From the NCBI GenBank assembly GCA_964569315.1, contig CAZMUZ010000027.1:1-35691 (forward strand): a DNA stretch of 35,691 nucleotides, read 5' to 3'. Origin of the DNA: CADEFF01 sp964569315 (GTDB taxonomy: Bacteria > Pseudomonadota > Alphaproteobacteria > Dongiales > Dongiaceae). The translations under genes and the position numbers were made by a program. The notes under the pieces are model-generated. The model saw nothing but the letters and a program-made list of their open reading frames with translations, made no database searches and was not told where the DNA came from. This document shows, piece after piece, positions 7,616-16,129 of this stretch (position 1 is the first letter of the stretch; each line of letters opens with the position of its first letter).

Positions 7616-8629
7616 ATGAGGTTGCTGTTCCGCCTTTTCCTGGTCGCCGCCTTTCTGGCGCTCCTGGTGATGGGCGGCATAGCCGCCTATGGCTATCGCG
7701 GCCTGACCGCGCCCGGCCCCTCGGCCGAACCCACCACGGTCGTGGTGCCGAGCGGCACCAGCGTCGCCCGCATCGCGCAGAAGCTCGCCGCGGCCTCGGT
7801 CATCGAGGATCCGCTGCTGTTCCGGGTCGGGGTGCGGCTCCTGTCCGAGAATCGCCCGCTGCAGGCCGGCGAGTATCTTTTCCCGGCCGGCATCAGCCCG
7901 CGCGGCGCCATGGAGCAGATGATCGAAGGCCGGCGGGTGCAGCGGAAGATCACCATCGCCGAGGGGCTGACCAATCGCGAAATCCTCGATCTGCTGGCCG
8001 CAGAGCCTGCGCTCGAGGGCGAGTTGCCGAACGCCGAGGCGCTCGGCGAGCAGGGCCAGTTCCTGCCGGAGACCTATTTCTTCGTGCTGGGCGACCAGCG
8101 GGCCGAGATTCTCGAGCGCATGCGCAAGGCGATGACGGCCGCCCTCGACGAGCTCTGGCCCGGCCGCAAATCGGATCTCGCCTTCGAAACGCCGCGCGAC
8201 GCGGTGATCCTCGCCTCGATCGTCGAGAAGGAAACCGCCATCGCCGCCGAGCAGCCCCGGATCGCGGCCGTGTTTTTCAATCGGCTCAGGATCGGGATGC
8301 CGCTGCAATCCGATCCGACGGTGATCTATGCGCTGACCCAGGGCAAGGCGCCGCTCGGGCGGCTGCTGACGCGCGCCGACCTGACGACCGAAAGCCCCTA
8401 CAACACTTATGTGGCGAACGGCCTGCCTCCCGCGCCGATCACCAATCCGGGCCGGTCGGCCATCGCCGCCGTGTTGCAGCCGGCGCAAAGCGACGAGTTC
8501 TATTTCGTCGCGGACGGCACCGGCGGCCACGTGTTCGCCAAGACGATGGAAGAGCATCTGAAGAACGTAGCCGCCTGGCGACGCATCTCGGCCGAGCAGA
8601 AGAAAGAGGCTGAGGAAGCGGCCCCCTGA
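7616..8629 (+). CDS. mltG: Endolytic murein transglycosylase MltG (YceG family)
   Basis: MltG is an inner-membrane enzyme that cuts nascent glycan strands and so acts as a terminase for peptidoglycan synthesis. The 337-residue product has one N-terminal membrane segment (about 5-27), a LysM-like region, and the YceG catalytic domain. Conserved blocks are ASIVEKET, holding the catalytic Glu, then LQSDPTVIY, SPYNTY followed by GLPPAPI, and DGTGGHVFA near the end. It starts seven bases after the fabF stop. The fabF-mltG pairing is common in proteobacteria. The gene faces the SDR gene tail to tail across 31 bases. Confidence 0.95.
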   Translation: MRLLFRLFLVAAFLALLVMGGIAAYGYRGLTAPGPSAEPTTVVVPSGTSVARIAQKLAAASVIEDPLLFRVGVRLLSENRPLQAGEYLFPAGISPRGAMEQMIEGRRVQRKITIAEGLTNREILDLLAAEPALEGELPNAEALGEQGQFLPETYFFVLGDQRAEILERMRKAMTAALDELWPGRKSDLAFETPRDAVILASIVEKETAIAAEQPRIAAVFFNRLRIGMPLQSDPTVIYALTQGKAPLGRLLTRADLTTESPYNTYVANGLPPAPITNPGRSAIAAVLQPAQSDEFYFVADGTGGHVFAKTMEEHLKNVAAWRRISAEQKKEAEEAAP

Positions 8630-8660
8630 GGCCGAAGCCTGCCGTGCGCGAAGATTCCGT

Positions 8661-9425
8661 TCAGCCCTTCTTCGGCAGCCTCGCCATGATCCAGTCGGTG
8701 AGGCCTGGCGGCAACAGCGCGACGAGCCACACGGCCGCATAGACCGGAAAGGGAAAGGCGATCCGGGCGCGGTTGCGCTCGAGGCCGCGTCGAATGACGT
8801 GCGCCGCCCGGTCGACCTCCATGAGGAACGGCATCGGAAAGCGGTTCACCGCGGTCATGGGCGTACGGATGTAGCCGGGACAGATGACATTGACCGCGAT
8901 CCCGCGCGGCGCGAATTCGCCCCTGAGCGCCTCGCCCCAGACCCGCACGGCGGCTTTCGAGCCGCAATAGGCCGGCGCGCCCGGAAAGCCACGAAAGGCG
9001 GCGAGCGAGCTCATGATGGCGATCTGGCCGGCGCCGCGCCGCTCCATCGCGGCGAGGGCCGGCAATACCGTGTTCAGCACCCCGTCGAGATTGATCGCAT
9101 AGATGGCGCGCGCCTGCGTCGCGCTCTCGCCGTCGCCGCCCGTGCCAGCCGAGATCCCCGCATTGGCGATAACGAGCTCGAGAGGGCGGGCATCGTCCGC
9201 CGTCTCGATCCACCTGCGCATCGCCGCCGTGTCGGTCACATCGATCGCCGCCGTCTCCGCCTCGGCGCCGCTGGCCCGACATTCGGCCGCCACGGCCTCG
9301 AGGCGCCCAAGGTCGCGTCCCGCAAGCAGCAGCGACCGCCCCGGCGCCGCATAGAGCCGGGCCAGCGCCGCCCCGATGCCGCTCGAGGCGCCGGTGATGA
9401 GGATCCGCACGGGAAGCGTCGTCAT
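8661..9425 (-). CDS. Short-chain dehydrogenase/reductase, substrate unknown
   Basis: The 254-residue product is a classical SDR oxidoreductase: cofactor loop TGASSGIG at 11-18, ANAG near 90, a catalytic serine in MSSLAAF, and YCGSK supplying Tyr and Lys. The last 40 residues are hydrophobic (AFPFPVYAAVWLVALLPPG) and may attach the protein to the membrane, as in some SDRs acting on lipids. It lies 34 bases downstream of a methyltransferase gene on the same strand, so the two probably form an operon. Neither cofactor preference nor substrate can be told from the sequence. It interrupts the usual mltG-yicC neighbourhood. Confidence 0.88.
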   Translation of the reverse strand: MTTLPVRILITGASSGIGAALARLYAAPGRSLLLAGRDLGRLEAVAAECRASGAEAETAAIDVTDTAAMRRWIETADDARPLELVIANAGISAGTGGDGESATQARAIYAINLDGVLNTVLPALAAMERRGAGQIAIMSSLAAFRGFPGAPAYCGSKAAVRVWGEALRGEFAPRGIAVNVICPGYIRTPMTAVNRFPMPFLMEVDRAAHVIRRGLERNRARIAFPFPVYAAVWLVALLPPGLTDWIMARLPKKG

Positions 9426-9459
9426 GGGCGAAGGAAGCCGAGGGTCCCCTGATGCCTCG

Positions 9460-10212
9460 TCAGGCGCGGGCGATGACCGCGACGTCGCTGAACAGGCCTG
9501 GAAAGCGCTTCGCCGCCCAGTGGCCGGGGCCGACGGGAAGCGGGGCGACGGCGTAGGGCGCCGGTTCGACGGCCGAGAATCCGCAACGATCGATCAGCAT
9601 GCGCGACAACGAGCTGTAGCTGAAATAATGCAGGTGGCCCTCATCATACAGATCGACGGGCCTGCCGTCATAGGTGACGAGGCCTTCGCCCATCGAGGCG
9701 GTCGAGGGGAACTCGCCCCGCAGCAGCTTGAGGCGCCGGGTCCATTTCGCGATGTTGGGGGTGTCGATATAGACGAAGCCGCGCGGCTTCAGCAGCGCCC
9801 GGATGCGGATCATCGCGCGCAGGGGATCGAGCAGATGCTCGATCAGCGCCACCATCATGATGGCGTCGAACGATCCATCCGCATAGTCGACATGCTCCGC
9901 GTCGAGCTGCGCGACCTCGACGCGCGCGTCTTCCTGGAAGCTGCGGCGAAGCCCTTGCACCCTCGGCTCGGAGAAATCGGAGAGGACCACGCGCGCGATG
10001 TCGGGACGTTCCGCCAGAAGCGAGTAGCCGATGCGCCCGTCGCCGGCGCCGAGCTCCAGCAGGCTCGCTTCCGCCGGGAGCCGCGGCGCGATGGCGGCAA
10101 GCGCAGCCGTGAAACGATCGCGCGGCCGCGCGACCCGGCCAATGCGCCGGGGCAGGCCGGCATGCGCCTCGGCGGCATATTTCGCCTCGTAGTGATCCTG
10201 CAGCGTCGCCAT
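9460..10212 (-). CDS. Class I SAM-dependent methyltransferase
   Basis: The 250-residue product has the SAM-binding loop LLELGAGDGRIGY at about 50-62, an acidic second motif near VVLSDFS, and the later EHLLDPLRAM and LLKPRGFVYIDTPN blocks typical of UbiG-like or Methyltransf_23 enzymes. I place the start at ATG 10212 (MATLQDHYEAKY); the frame stays open further upstream, but that part reads across yicC on the other strand. A GGAG lies about 12 bases before the ATG. The HLHYFSYSSLSRML segment recalls methyltransferases of glycan and surface-polysaccharide loci, but this is only resemblance. It probably forms an operon with the SDR gene. Confidence 0.82.
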   Translation of the reverse strand: MATLQDHYEAKYAAEAHAGLPRRIGRVARPRDRFTAALAAIAPRLPAEASLLELGAGDGRIGYSLLAERPDIARVVLSDFSEPRVQGLRRSFQEDARVEVAQLDAEHVDYADGSFDAIMMVALIEHLLDPLRAMIRIRALLKPRGFVYIDTPNIAKWTRRLKLLRGEFPSTASMGEGLVTYDGRPVDLYDEGHLHYFSYSSLSRMLIDRCGFSAVEPAPYAVAPLPVGPGHWAAKRFPGLFSDVAVIARA

Positions 10213-10342
10213 CGAGGTCCGGAACTCCGATCTTGCGGGAAGGGCGTATCTACTCCGCGGGCGAGGATTGCATCGGGTGTCGTGCCGGCGCTTGTGTCGA
10301 AGATGCGCGCGAGGTTTCCTGCGGCTTTCCGAGGCGGATTGC

Positions 10343-10371
10343 TTGTTGCCGGGCGCCCCGCCGTATATAGT
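10343..10371 (+). promoter_or_regulatory. Promoter of yicC-gmk
   Basis: TTGTTG (10343-10348), a 17-base spacer and TATAGT (10366-10371) match a housekeeping promoter well. The predicted transcript starts near 10378, about 33 bases before the yicC ATG. It lies in the 198-base divergent region between the methyltransferase gene and yicC. Confidence 0.62.
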
Positions 10372-10410
10372 CGGTCGAAGGGGGCGAACCACAATATCTC
10401 GGGGTATGCG

Positions 10411-11313
10411 ATGGGCGCACGAAGCGCCATTGCCAGCATGACCGGCTTTGCGCGCGCCGAAGCGACAGAGGGCGAGCGACACTGGAGCTGGGAGCTGAAG
10501 AGCGTCAACGGCCGCAGCCTCGATCTGCGCTGCCGCCTGCCGGCCGGGCTCGAGGCGCTCGAGCCGGCGGTGCGTCAGCTCGTGCCGGTCCATTGCAAGC
10601 GCGGCAACATCACCGTGCAGCTCGACGGGTCGCGGCAGGGCGCGGCGCAACCGGTCTATCGCGTCAATCGCGCAGCGCTGGAGCAGGCCCTGGCGCTCGC
10701 CCGCAGCCTCGGCGCCGGCCCCGACATGGCGCCCGCCCGGCTCGACGGCCTGCTGGCGCTCCCTGGCGTCATCGAGCGCGTCGAGATCGAGGAGACGGAG
10801 GAGGAGCGGGCGGCGCGGCTTGCCCTGCTCACCGGCAGCCTCGAAACGGCGCTCGCGGCGCTGGTCCGCATGCGGGCGGAGGAAGGCGCGCGCCTCGGCG
10901 CGATCATCGGCACGCAGATCGGGGAGATCGACGCGCTGGTCGCCCGGGCACGCACGCTTGCCGCCCTGCAGCCGGAGGCGCAGAAGGCGCGCTTCCGCGC
11001 GCAGGTCGAGGAACTGATGGGCGAGCTTCCTGCGCTGCCCGAGGAGCGGCTCGCGCAGGAGCTGGCCCTGCTGATCGCCAAAGGCGATGTCCGCGAGGAA
11101 CTCGACCGGCTGGCGGCCCATGTGGCGGCGGTACGGGTGCTTCTTGCCGAAGGCGGCGCGATCGGCCGCAAGCTCGATTTCCTTTGCCAGGAGCTCAATC
11201 GCGAGGCCAATACCATCTGCAGCAAGTCGCAGGACCTCGGATTGACGGCGATCGGCCTCGACCTCAAGGCCGCCGTCGAGCAGCTTCGCGAGCAGGTCCA
11301 GAACATCGAGTGA
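10411..11313 (+). CDS. yicC: YicC-family endoribonuclease
   Basis: YicC proteins are conserved bacterial RNases; the E. coli member takes part in small RNA turnover. The 300-residue product begins with the family signature SMTGFARAE near residues 9-17. It ends with the conserved DUF1732 region containing GRKLDFLCQELNREANTICSKS, in which acidic and His/Cys residues are thought to bind metal. ATG 10411 is favoured by context, with an in-frame ATG at 10438 as the alternative; ribosome binding sites are weak for both. It precedes gmk by four bases, a pairing conserved widely in proteobacteria. Confidence 0.92.
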   Translation: MGARSAIASMTGFARAEATEGERHWSWELKSVNGRSLDLRCRLPAGLEALEPAVRQLVPVHCKRGNITVQLDGSRQGAAQPVYRVNRAALEQALALARSLGAGPDMAPARLDGLLALPGVIERVEIEETEEERAARLALLTGSLETALAALVRMRAEEGARLGAIIGTQIGEIDALVARARTLAALQPEAQKARFRAQVEELMGELPALPEERLAQELALLIAKGDVREELDRLAAHVAAVRVLLAEGGAIGRKLDFLCQELNREANTICSKSQDLGLTAIGLDLKAAVEQLREQVQNIE

Positions 11314-11317
11314 CCGG

Positions 11318-12019
11318 ATGAGCAAGGCGTCGACCAAGACCAGAACCGGCGAGCGGACCCGTCCGGGCGCCGCCGAGAACACCGGCTTCGTCACGCCGCA
11401 GCGGCGCGGCCTGATGCTGGTGCTCTCCTCGCCCTCGGGCGCGGGCAAGACCTCGATCTCGCGGATGCTGCTGGAGCGCGATCCCTTCCTGCAGATGTCG
11501 GTCTCGGCGACCACGCGGGCGAAGCGGCCGGGCGAGGTGCCGGGCGTCGACTACCACTTCACCGACGCGACCGAGTTCAACCTGATGATCAACCGTCAGG
11601 AATTCCTCGAATATGCGAAGGTGTTCGACAACTACTACGGCACGCCGCGTGCGCCCGTCGAGCGCGCCCTCGCCGAGGGACGCGACGTGCTCTTCGATAT
11701 CGACTGGCAGGGCACGCAGCAGCTTGCCGATCGCGCGCGCGACGACCTCGTAACCGTCTTCATCCTGCCGCCCTCGACGCGCGAGCTCGAGGTGCGTCTG
11801 CGCAAGCGCGCCCAGGACAGCACCGAGGAAGTCGCCCGCCGCATGGCGAAGGCCGCGGACGAGCTCAGCCACTGGCCCGAATATCAGTATGTGCTGATCA
11901 ACGAATCGCTCGAGGAGACGGTCCGGAAGATCGAGGCGATCCTGCTCGCCGAACGCCTCCGGCGCGAGCGGCAGATGGGGCTGCACGAGTTCGTCAAGGC
12001 GCTGCGCGAAGGTCAGTAG
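11318..12019 (+). CDS. gmk: Guanylate kinase
   Basis: Gmk phosphorylates GMP to GDP with ATP, feeding GTP and ppGpp pools. The 233-residue product has the P-loop SSPSGAGKTS at 37-46, then the GMP-binding segments TTRAKRPGEVPGVDYHF and the EFLEYAKVFDNYYGTP block, and FDIDWQG. It has about 30 extra N-terminal residues before the kinase fold, rich in Thr, Lys and Arg, so a later start is possible, although alphaproteobacterial Gmk proteins often have such a leader. The 3' end overlaps the rsmA 3' end by 26 bases on the opposite strand. Confidence 0.96.
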   Translation: MSKASTKTRTGERTRPGAAENTGFVTPQRRGLMLVLSSPSGAGKTSISRMLLERDPFLQMSVSATTRAKRPGEVPGVDYHFTDATEFNLMINRQEFLEYAKVFDNYYGTPRAPVERALAEGRDVLFDIDWQGTQQLADRARDDLVTVFILPPSTRELEVRLRKRAQDSTEEVARRMAKAADELSHWPEYQYVLINESLEETVRKIEAILLAERLRRERQMGLHEFVKALREGQ

Positions 12020-12863
12020 CGTCGCGGCCGCGCGACGACGCGAAGGCGCGGGCGAGCGCGGCGAAGGCTTCCACCGACAACTCTTCCGCCCGGGCCGTTT
12101 CGGCGATCCCGGCAGCGGCGAGGACCGGCAACGGGTCCGGCATCAGGCGCCGCAGCGACTGCCGCAGCATCTTCCGGCGCTGGCCGAAGGCGGCCGCCGT
12201 CACCCGCTCCAGGATTTCCCCGTCGGCCGGGTAGCGCGGTGCGGCGAGCGGACGGATATCGACCACGGTCGAGGTCACTTTTGGCGGCGGGGTGAAGGCC
12301 CGCGGCGGAATATCGAAGAGCCGCGTTACCTCGGCGCGCCACTGCAGGGCGACCGACAGCCGGCCGTAATCCTTGCTCCGCGGCTTCGCCGCGAGGCGGT
12401 CGGCCACTTCCTTCTGGAACATGAGCACCAGCCGCTCGAAGCGCGCCAGCTCCGGCAGCCACTGCGCGAGCAACGCCGTCCCGACATTGTAGGGCAGGTT
12501 GGCGACGATCCGCCGCGGCGCGGGGCCGAGCGTACCGGGGTCGATCTCGAGCGCGTCGCCGGCGCGGACCTCGAGCCGATCGGGATAGAGAACGCGCAAT
12601 TCCTCCAGCGCCTCGATGCAGCGCGGATCGAGCTCGACCGCGACGAGCCTTGCGGCACCCTCGGCAAGCAGCGAGCGCGTCAGCCCGCCCGGCCCGGGGC
12701 CGACCTCGATCACCGTGCCGCGGTCGAGCGGTGCCGCCGCGCGCGCGATACGGCCGGTGAGGTTGGGGTCGAGCAGGAAATGCTGGCCGAGCGACCGTCG
12801 CGCCGAGAGCCCGTAGCGCCTGATGACGTCGCTCAGCGGCGGAAGCTGGGGCGGCTCTGTCAT
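11994..12863 (-). CDS. rsmA: 16S rRNA (adenine1518-N6/adenine1519-N6)-dimethyltransferase
   Basis: RsmA (KsgA) dimethylates two adjacent adenines in helix 45 of 16S rRNA late in 30S assembly; its loss gives kasugamycin resistance. The 289-residue product shows SLGQHFL at 24-30, the SAM loop EVGPGPGG at 53-60, the acidic VELDP, and the catalytic NLPYNV at 122-127. FTPPPKVTSTVV in the C-terminal half is also diagnostic. It lies 19 bases downstream of surA and probably ends the lptF-lptG-lptD-surA-rsmA run. In many relatives pdxA sits between surA and rsmA; here there is no room for it. Confidence 0.97.
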   Translation of the reverse strand: MTEPPQLPPLSDVIRRYGLSARRSLGQHFLLDPNLTGRIARAAAPLDRGTVIEVGPGPGGLTRSLLAEGAARLVAVELDPRCIEALEELRVLYPDRLEVRAGDALEIDPGTLGPAPRRIVANLPYNVGTALLAQWLPELARFERLVLMFQKEVADRLAAKPRSKDYGRLSVALQWRAEVTRLFDIPPRAFTPPPKVTSTVVDIRPLAAPRYPADGEILERVTAAAFGQRRKMLRQSLRRLMPDPLPVLAAAGIAETARAEELSVEAFAALARAFASSRGRDATDLRAAP

Positions 12864-12882
12864 GGCGCCGGCAAGACCGTCC

Positions 12883-13881
12883 TCAAGGCGACTGCGGTAT
12901 CTGCACCCGGATGTCGATATAGGCGGCGTTGCGGAGATCGGTCAGGTAGCCGCGCGCGAGACGGTCGAGCCGCTGGCGGCGGAGCTGGTCCCGGATCTCC
13001 TCGCGGCTGGGCGGCTCGCCGCTGTTGTTGCGTACGTCACGCAGCGCGAGAATGCTGTAGCCCCCGGCCACCTGAAGCGGGCCGGTGACATTGCCGGGCG
13101 TCAGCAGCGCAACCGCACTGGCGACCGCCGGGTCGAGCTGGTCCGCGCGGCTCCAGCCCACGAGGCCGCCGTTGCTCGCCGTCGCGGATTGGGAGAATTG
13201 CCGGGCGAGCGCCGGGAAATCCGCGCCGGCGCGAAGCTGCTGCATCAGCTGCTCGGCGTTCTGCTTGACGAGCGCATCCTCGTCGGCCGTGTAAACCGGC
13301 AGGAATATCTCTGCGATCGAGTATTCCGGCGTGCCCATATATTTCTGCGATTCCGCGATCTGGTCGTCGATATCCTTGTCGGTGACATCGGCCTGGCCGC
13401 GGAACCGCACCTGGGCGAACCTCACCCAGCCGAGCTCGGCGCGGATCTGGTCGATGAAATTGTCGATCAGAATGCCGCGGCTCATCAGTCCCTTCTTGAA
13501 ATCATCGACCGACATGTTGTTTTGCGCCGCGAGCTGCTGCATGCGCTCGTCGACATCCCTGTCGGTGATCTCGATCTGGGCGGCTCGCGCCACCTGCTGC
13601 TTCAGCCGCTCGTCGATCAGGTTGCGAAGGGCAGGAATGACGAGCCGGGCGCGGTTTTCGGGCGTATCCTGCTGATTGGAGGCCACCAGGGCGACACGGG
13701 TGCGCACGAGCAGATCGATGACGGTGATGACGTCGTCATTGACCACCGCGGCGATCTGCATGGTGTCCTGTGCGGCGGCGGGCGAGGCCCACGCCAGAAA
13801 GCCCGCAAGCAAGGGGACGAGGCAACGTTTCAAGAGCAAATTCCGTTTGAACTCCGAGGGGTTAGGCTTCGAGAAGGACAC
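12883..13881 (-). CDS. surA: Periplasmic chaperone/peptidyl-prolyl isomerase SurA
   Basis: SurA escorts unfolded outer-membrane proteins, including LptD, across the periplasm. The product has a cleavable signal peptide (hydrophobic CLVPLLAGFLAWAS, likely cut after AAA before QD), the SurA N-terminal chaperone helices, and one parvulin-type domain from about residue 190. E. coli SurA has two such domains, so this is the shorter alphaproteobacterial form. No ATG is available in frame near the signal peptide. GTG 13881 gives 332 residues but lacks a good ribosome binding site. TTG 13839, about 12 bases after a GGAG, would give 318 residues with the signal peptide intact. The gene follows lptD by 65 bases, which fits its client. 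Confidence 0.92.
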   Translation of the reverse strand: MSFSKPNPSEFKRNLLLKRCLVPLLAGFLAWASPAAAQDTMQIAAVVNDDVITVIDLLVRTRVALVASNQQDTPENRARLVIPALRNLIDERLKQQVARAAQIEITDRDVDERMQQLAAQNNMSVDDFKKGLMSRGILIDNFIDQIRAELGWVRFAQVRFRGQADVTDKDIDDQIAESQKYMGTPEYSIAEIFLPVYTADEDALVKQNAEQLMQQLRAGADFPALARQFSQSATASNGGLVGWSRADQLDPAVASAVALLTPGNVTGPLQVAGGYSILALRDVRNNSGEPPSREEIRDQLRRQRLDRLARGYLTDLRNAAYIDIRVQIPQSP

Positions 13882-13946
13882 TATACGCGAACCAGGCCGA
13901 ACCGGACAACGTTCGTCCGGGCGGCGTCTTGTCGCTAAGCGAGGGG

Positions 13947-16124
13947 TCAGAAGGGAAGCTCGACCGCGCCGAGGTTCTTGAAGCCGACCGTCAGCATGAA
14001 GCGGGTGCCCGGGTCGATTTCGTCGTCCTTGAAATGCGTCTGGGTCACCGAGAGACCGATGTCGAAGCATTCGTCCCGGTAGTTGGCGCCGCCGCCGATC
14101 GAGAGAATCTCGTTCTCTTCCAGATCCGCACGCGTCGACGCGAAGAAGGACCAATAGTCGGTGACCTGCGAGGCGAGGCGGCCGTAGACTTCCTCGCGCG
14201 AGCCGAGGTCGCTCTCGTTATTGTGCAGCCGGGCGTAGGACGCGGAGAGGTTGAGCGCCGGCGGGCCGACCCGCAGACCGACCTCGTTGCGCTCCAGGTC
14301 CATTTCGTCGGTATCGAAACGAAACCTGTAGAGCAGGTCGAGATACTTGTTCGGCGAAACCTGGAGTCGGCCGACCACGTCGGAGAGATCGTCCTCGATC
14401 CCGCTATCGAGACCGAAGTCGTGGCCGCCGCCGATGCGGTAGCTCTGGCCGAGGAATATGCTGGAGAAGCCGCCGCCATCGCCATAGATGCTCCAGCGCA
14501 GGCCATAGTCGATGCGCTGTCCGCTGTCGACGCGATCGTACCCGGAAAAGCGGTTCGGATTGAAGAGGTTGGTGTCGTCGAAATCGAAGCCCTGACTGTC
14601 TTCGTTGGGGATGGTGCCGGGATTGCCGCCGCCGACGCCGGCATAGGCGCCCACGATCGGCTCGATCACCTGATGGCTGGTGCCGCTGTGGCGCACGAAG
14701 GGGTAGCGCCACTCGAAACTCACCTGCGGGAAAACCCGGCCCACCACGTCGTCGACGGTATTGGTCGTCGGATCGACGTCGTCGCTGCCCGGTCGGACGT
14801 TGTTCACCCAGTAGAGGTCGCCGCGCACGCCGACCTGGAACTTGTAGATGTCGCCGGCGGGTGCCGTGTAGGGCAGGGTCCAGGCCGCGCCGACCGAGAC
14901 GCGGCGGCTGTCGCGCCCTTCGATGCGCGACAGCACCATGGTGCCCGCATCGAAGCTGTAATAGCCGCCGTAATCGCCCGGCTCGCCGACATAGGAATAG
15001 TCGATGAAGGGCGAGATGTACGGAACCTGATCGTTGTCATCGATGTCGCGCATGCCCTGGAAGGCATAGTTCTCGATCGTCAGATAGTTCCGCCCGTGAA
15101 ACCCTTCCGCGAACAGCCGGCTGGTGAGCGTGCGGTCGTCGCTGATGTTGTAGAGGCGCAGATAGGTCTTGTCGGTCGCCCGGTTGCCGTCGAACCCCCA
15201 GCGCCAATTGTCGTTGATGTCGAAGCGGCTCGAGCTGTCGATATGGCCGCGGAAGTCGTTGTTGATCGTGCGGGTTTCGCCGCTTTCCTCGATCTCGCGA
15301 TCCGCCACGGTGAAGCTGCCGCCAAGATTGATCTCGCCGTCGACCATGCGCCTTCGATACTCGACCATCGGCACGATGCTCTGCTGGGTCGTGAACATGG
15401 GCGAGAAGGTGATGTCGTCCTGCGGGCTCAGCACCCAGAAATACGGCATCTGGAAGGACACGCCGAGATCGTCGCTGCCGCCGATGCGGGGCGAGAGGAA
15501 TCCGCTCTGGCGCTTCACCGTCGGATCGGGATGCGAGAAATAGGGCGTGTAGAAGATCGGCACGCCGTAGATCTCCATCCAGGCGTCCTTGTACTCGATG
15601 GTGTGCTCTTCCTGGTCGTGCACGACCCGCACCGCCTTCAGCTGCCAGAGCGGCGGCGCCGTGCGATCTTCGGGGCAGAGCTCGCAAGGCGAGTACACGG
15701 CATGGCTCATCTCCGTATATCGCCCGCCGGTACGCTGGCCCGAGGCCGCCGCCATGCGCGAGCGGTCGGTCATCAGCAGCCGGATGTTCTCGATGGCGCC
15801 GTTGCGCAGGTCGTCCGTGAGATCGACGTGGTCGGCGAAGAGCACGTCGCCGCTCGGCTCGAGCAGGCTCACATTGCCTTCGGCCGTCACCACGAGGGTG
15901 CGCTCGTTGTAGATCACGCGGTCGGCGAGCACCATGCGGTCGCCTTGCGAGATCTCGACATTGCCTTCGGCGACGACCAGGCCGTTATCCTGGTCGTAGG
16001 TGACGCTGTCGGCGGAGAGGAGGACCGGGGTCTTGGTGTCGGGCGGCGACGCTGCCATGGCCGGCATTGCGCCGTACAGCAGCATGAGCCAGCCGAGCAG
16101 CCAGACCAGCCATCCCCCTCTCAT
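13947..16124 (-). CDS. lptD: LPS-assembly outer membrane protein LptD
   Basis: LptD with LptE inserts lipopolysaccharide into the outer leaflet of the outer membrane. The 725-residue product has a signal peptide (cut near AMA before ASP, about residue 24), an OstA/LptA-like jellyroll domain at about 35-135 with the LLSADSVTYDQDNG and AEGNVEIS strands, and a C-terminal beta barrel rich in alternating aromatic strands. It ends in phenylalanine, as outer-membrane barrels usually do. Only three cysteines are seen: Cys147 and Cys150 (CELC) and Cys686 in the barrel. E. coli uses four to form its two long-range disulfides. The ATG lies five bases after the lptG stop. Confidence 0.95.
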   Translation of the reverse strand: MRGGWLVWLLGWLMLLYGAMPAMAASPPDTKTPVLLSADSVTYDQDNGLVVAEGNVEISQGDRMVLADRVIYNERTLVVTAEGNVSLLEPSGDVLFADHVDLTDDLRNGAIENIRLLMTDRSRMAAASGQRTGGRYTEMSHAVYSPCELCPEDRTAPPLWQLKAVRVVHDQEEHTIEYKDAWMEIYGVPIFYTPYFSHPDPTVKRQSGFLSPRIGGSDDLGVSFQMPYFWVLSPQDDITFSPMFTTQQSIVPMVEYRRRMVDGEINLGGSFTVADREIEESGETRTINNDFRGHIDSSSRFDINDNWRWGFDGNRATDKTYLRLYNISDDRTLTSRLFAEGFHGRNYLTIENYAFQGMRDIDDNDQVPYISPFIDYSYVGEPGDYGGYYSFDAGTMVLSRIEGRDSRRVSVGAAWTLPYTAPAGDIYKFQVGVRGDLYWVNNVRPGSDDVDPTTNTVDDVVGRVFPQVSFEWRYPFVRHSGTSHQVIEPIVGAYAGVGGGNPGTIPNEDSQGFDFDDTNLFNPNRFSGYDRVDSGQRIDYGLRWSIYGDGGGFSSIFLGQSYRIGGGHDFGLDSGIEDDLSDVVGRLQVSPNKYLDLLYRFRFDTDEMDLERNEVGLRVGPPALNLSASYARLHNNESDLGSREEVYGRLASQVTDYWSFFASTRADLEENEILSIGGGANYRDECFDIGLSVTQTHFKDDEIDPGTRFMLTVGFKNLGAVELPF

Positions 16125-16129
16125 GGCTC

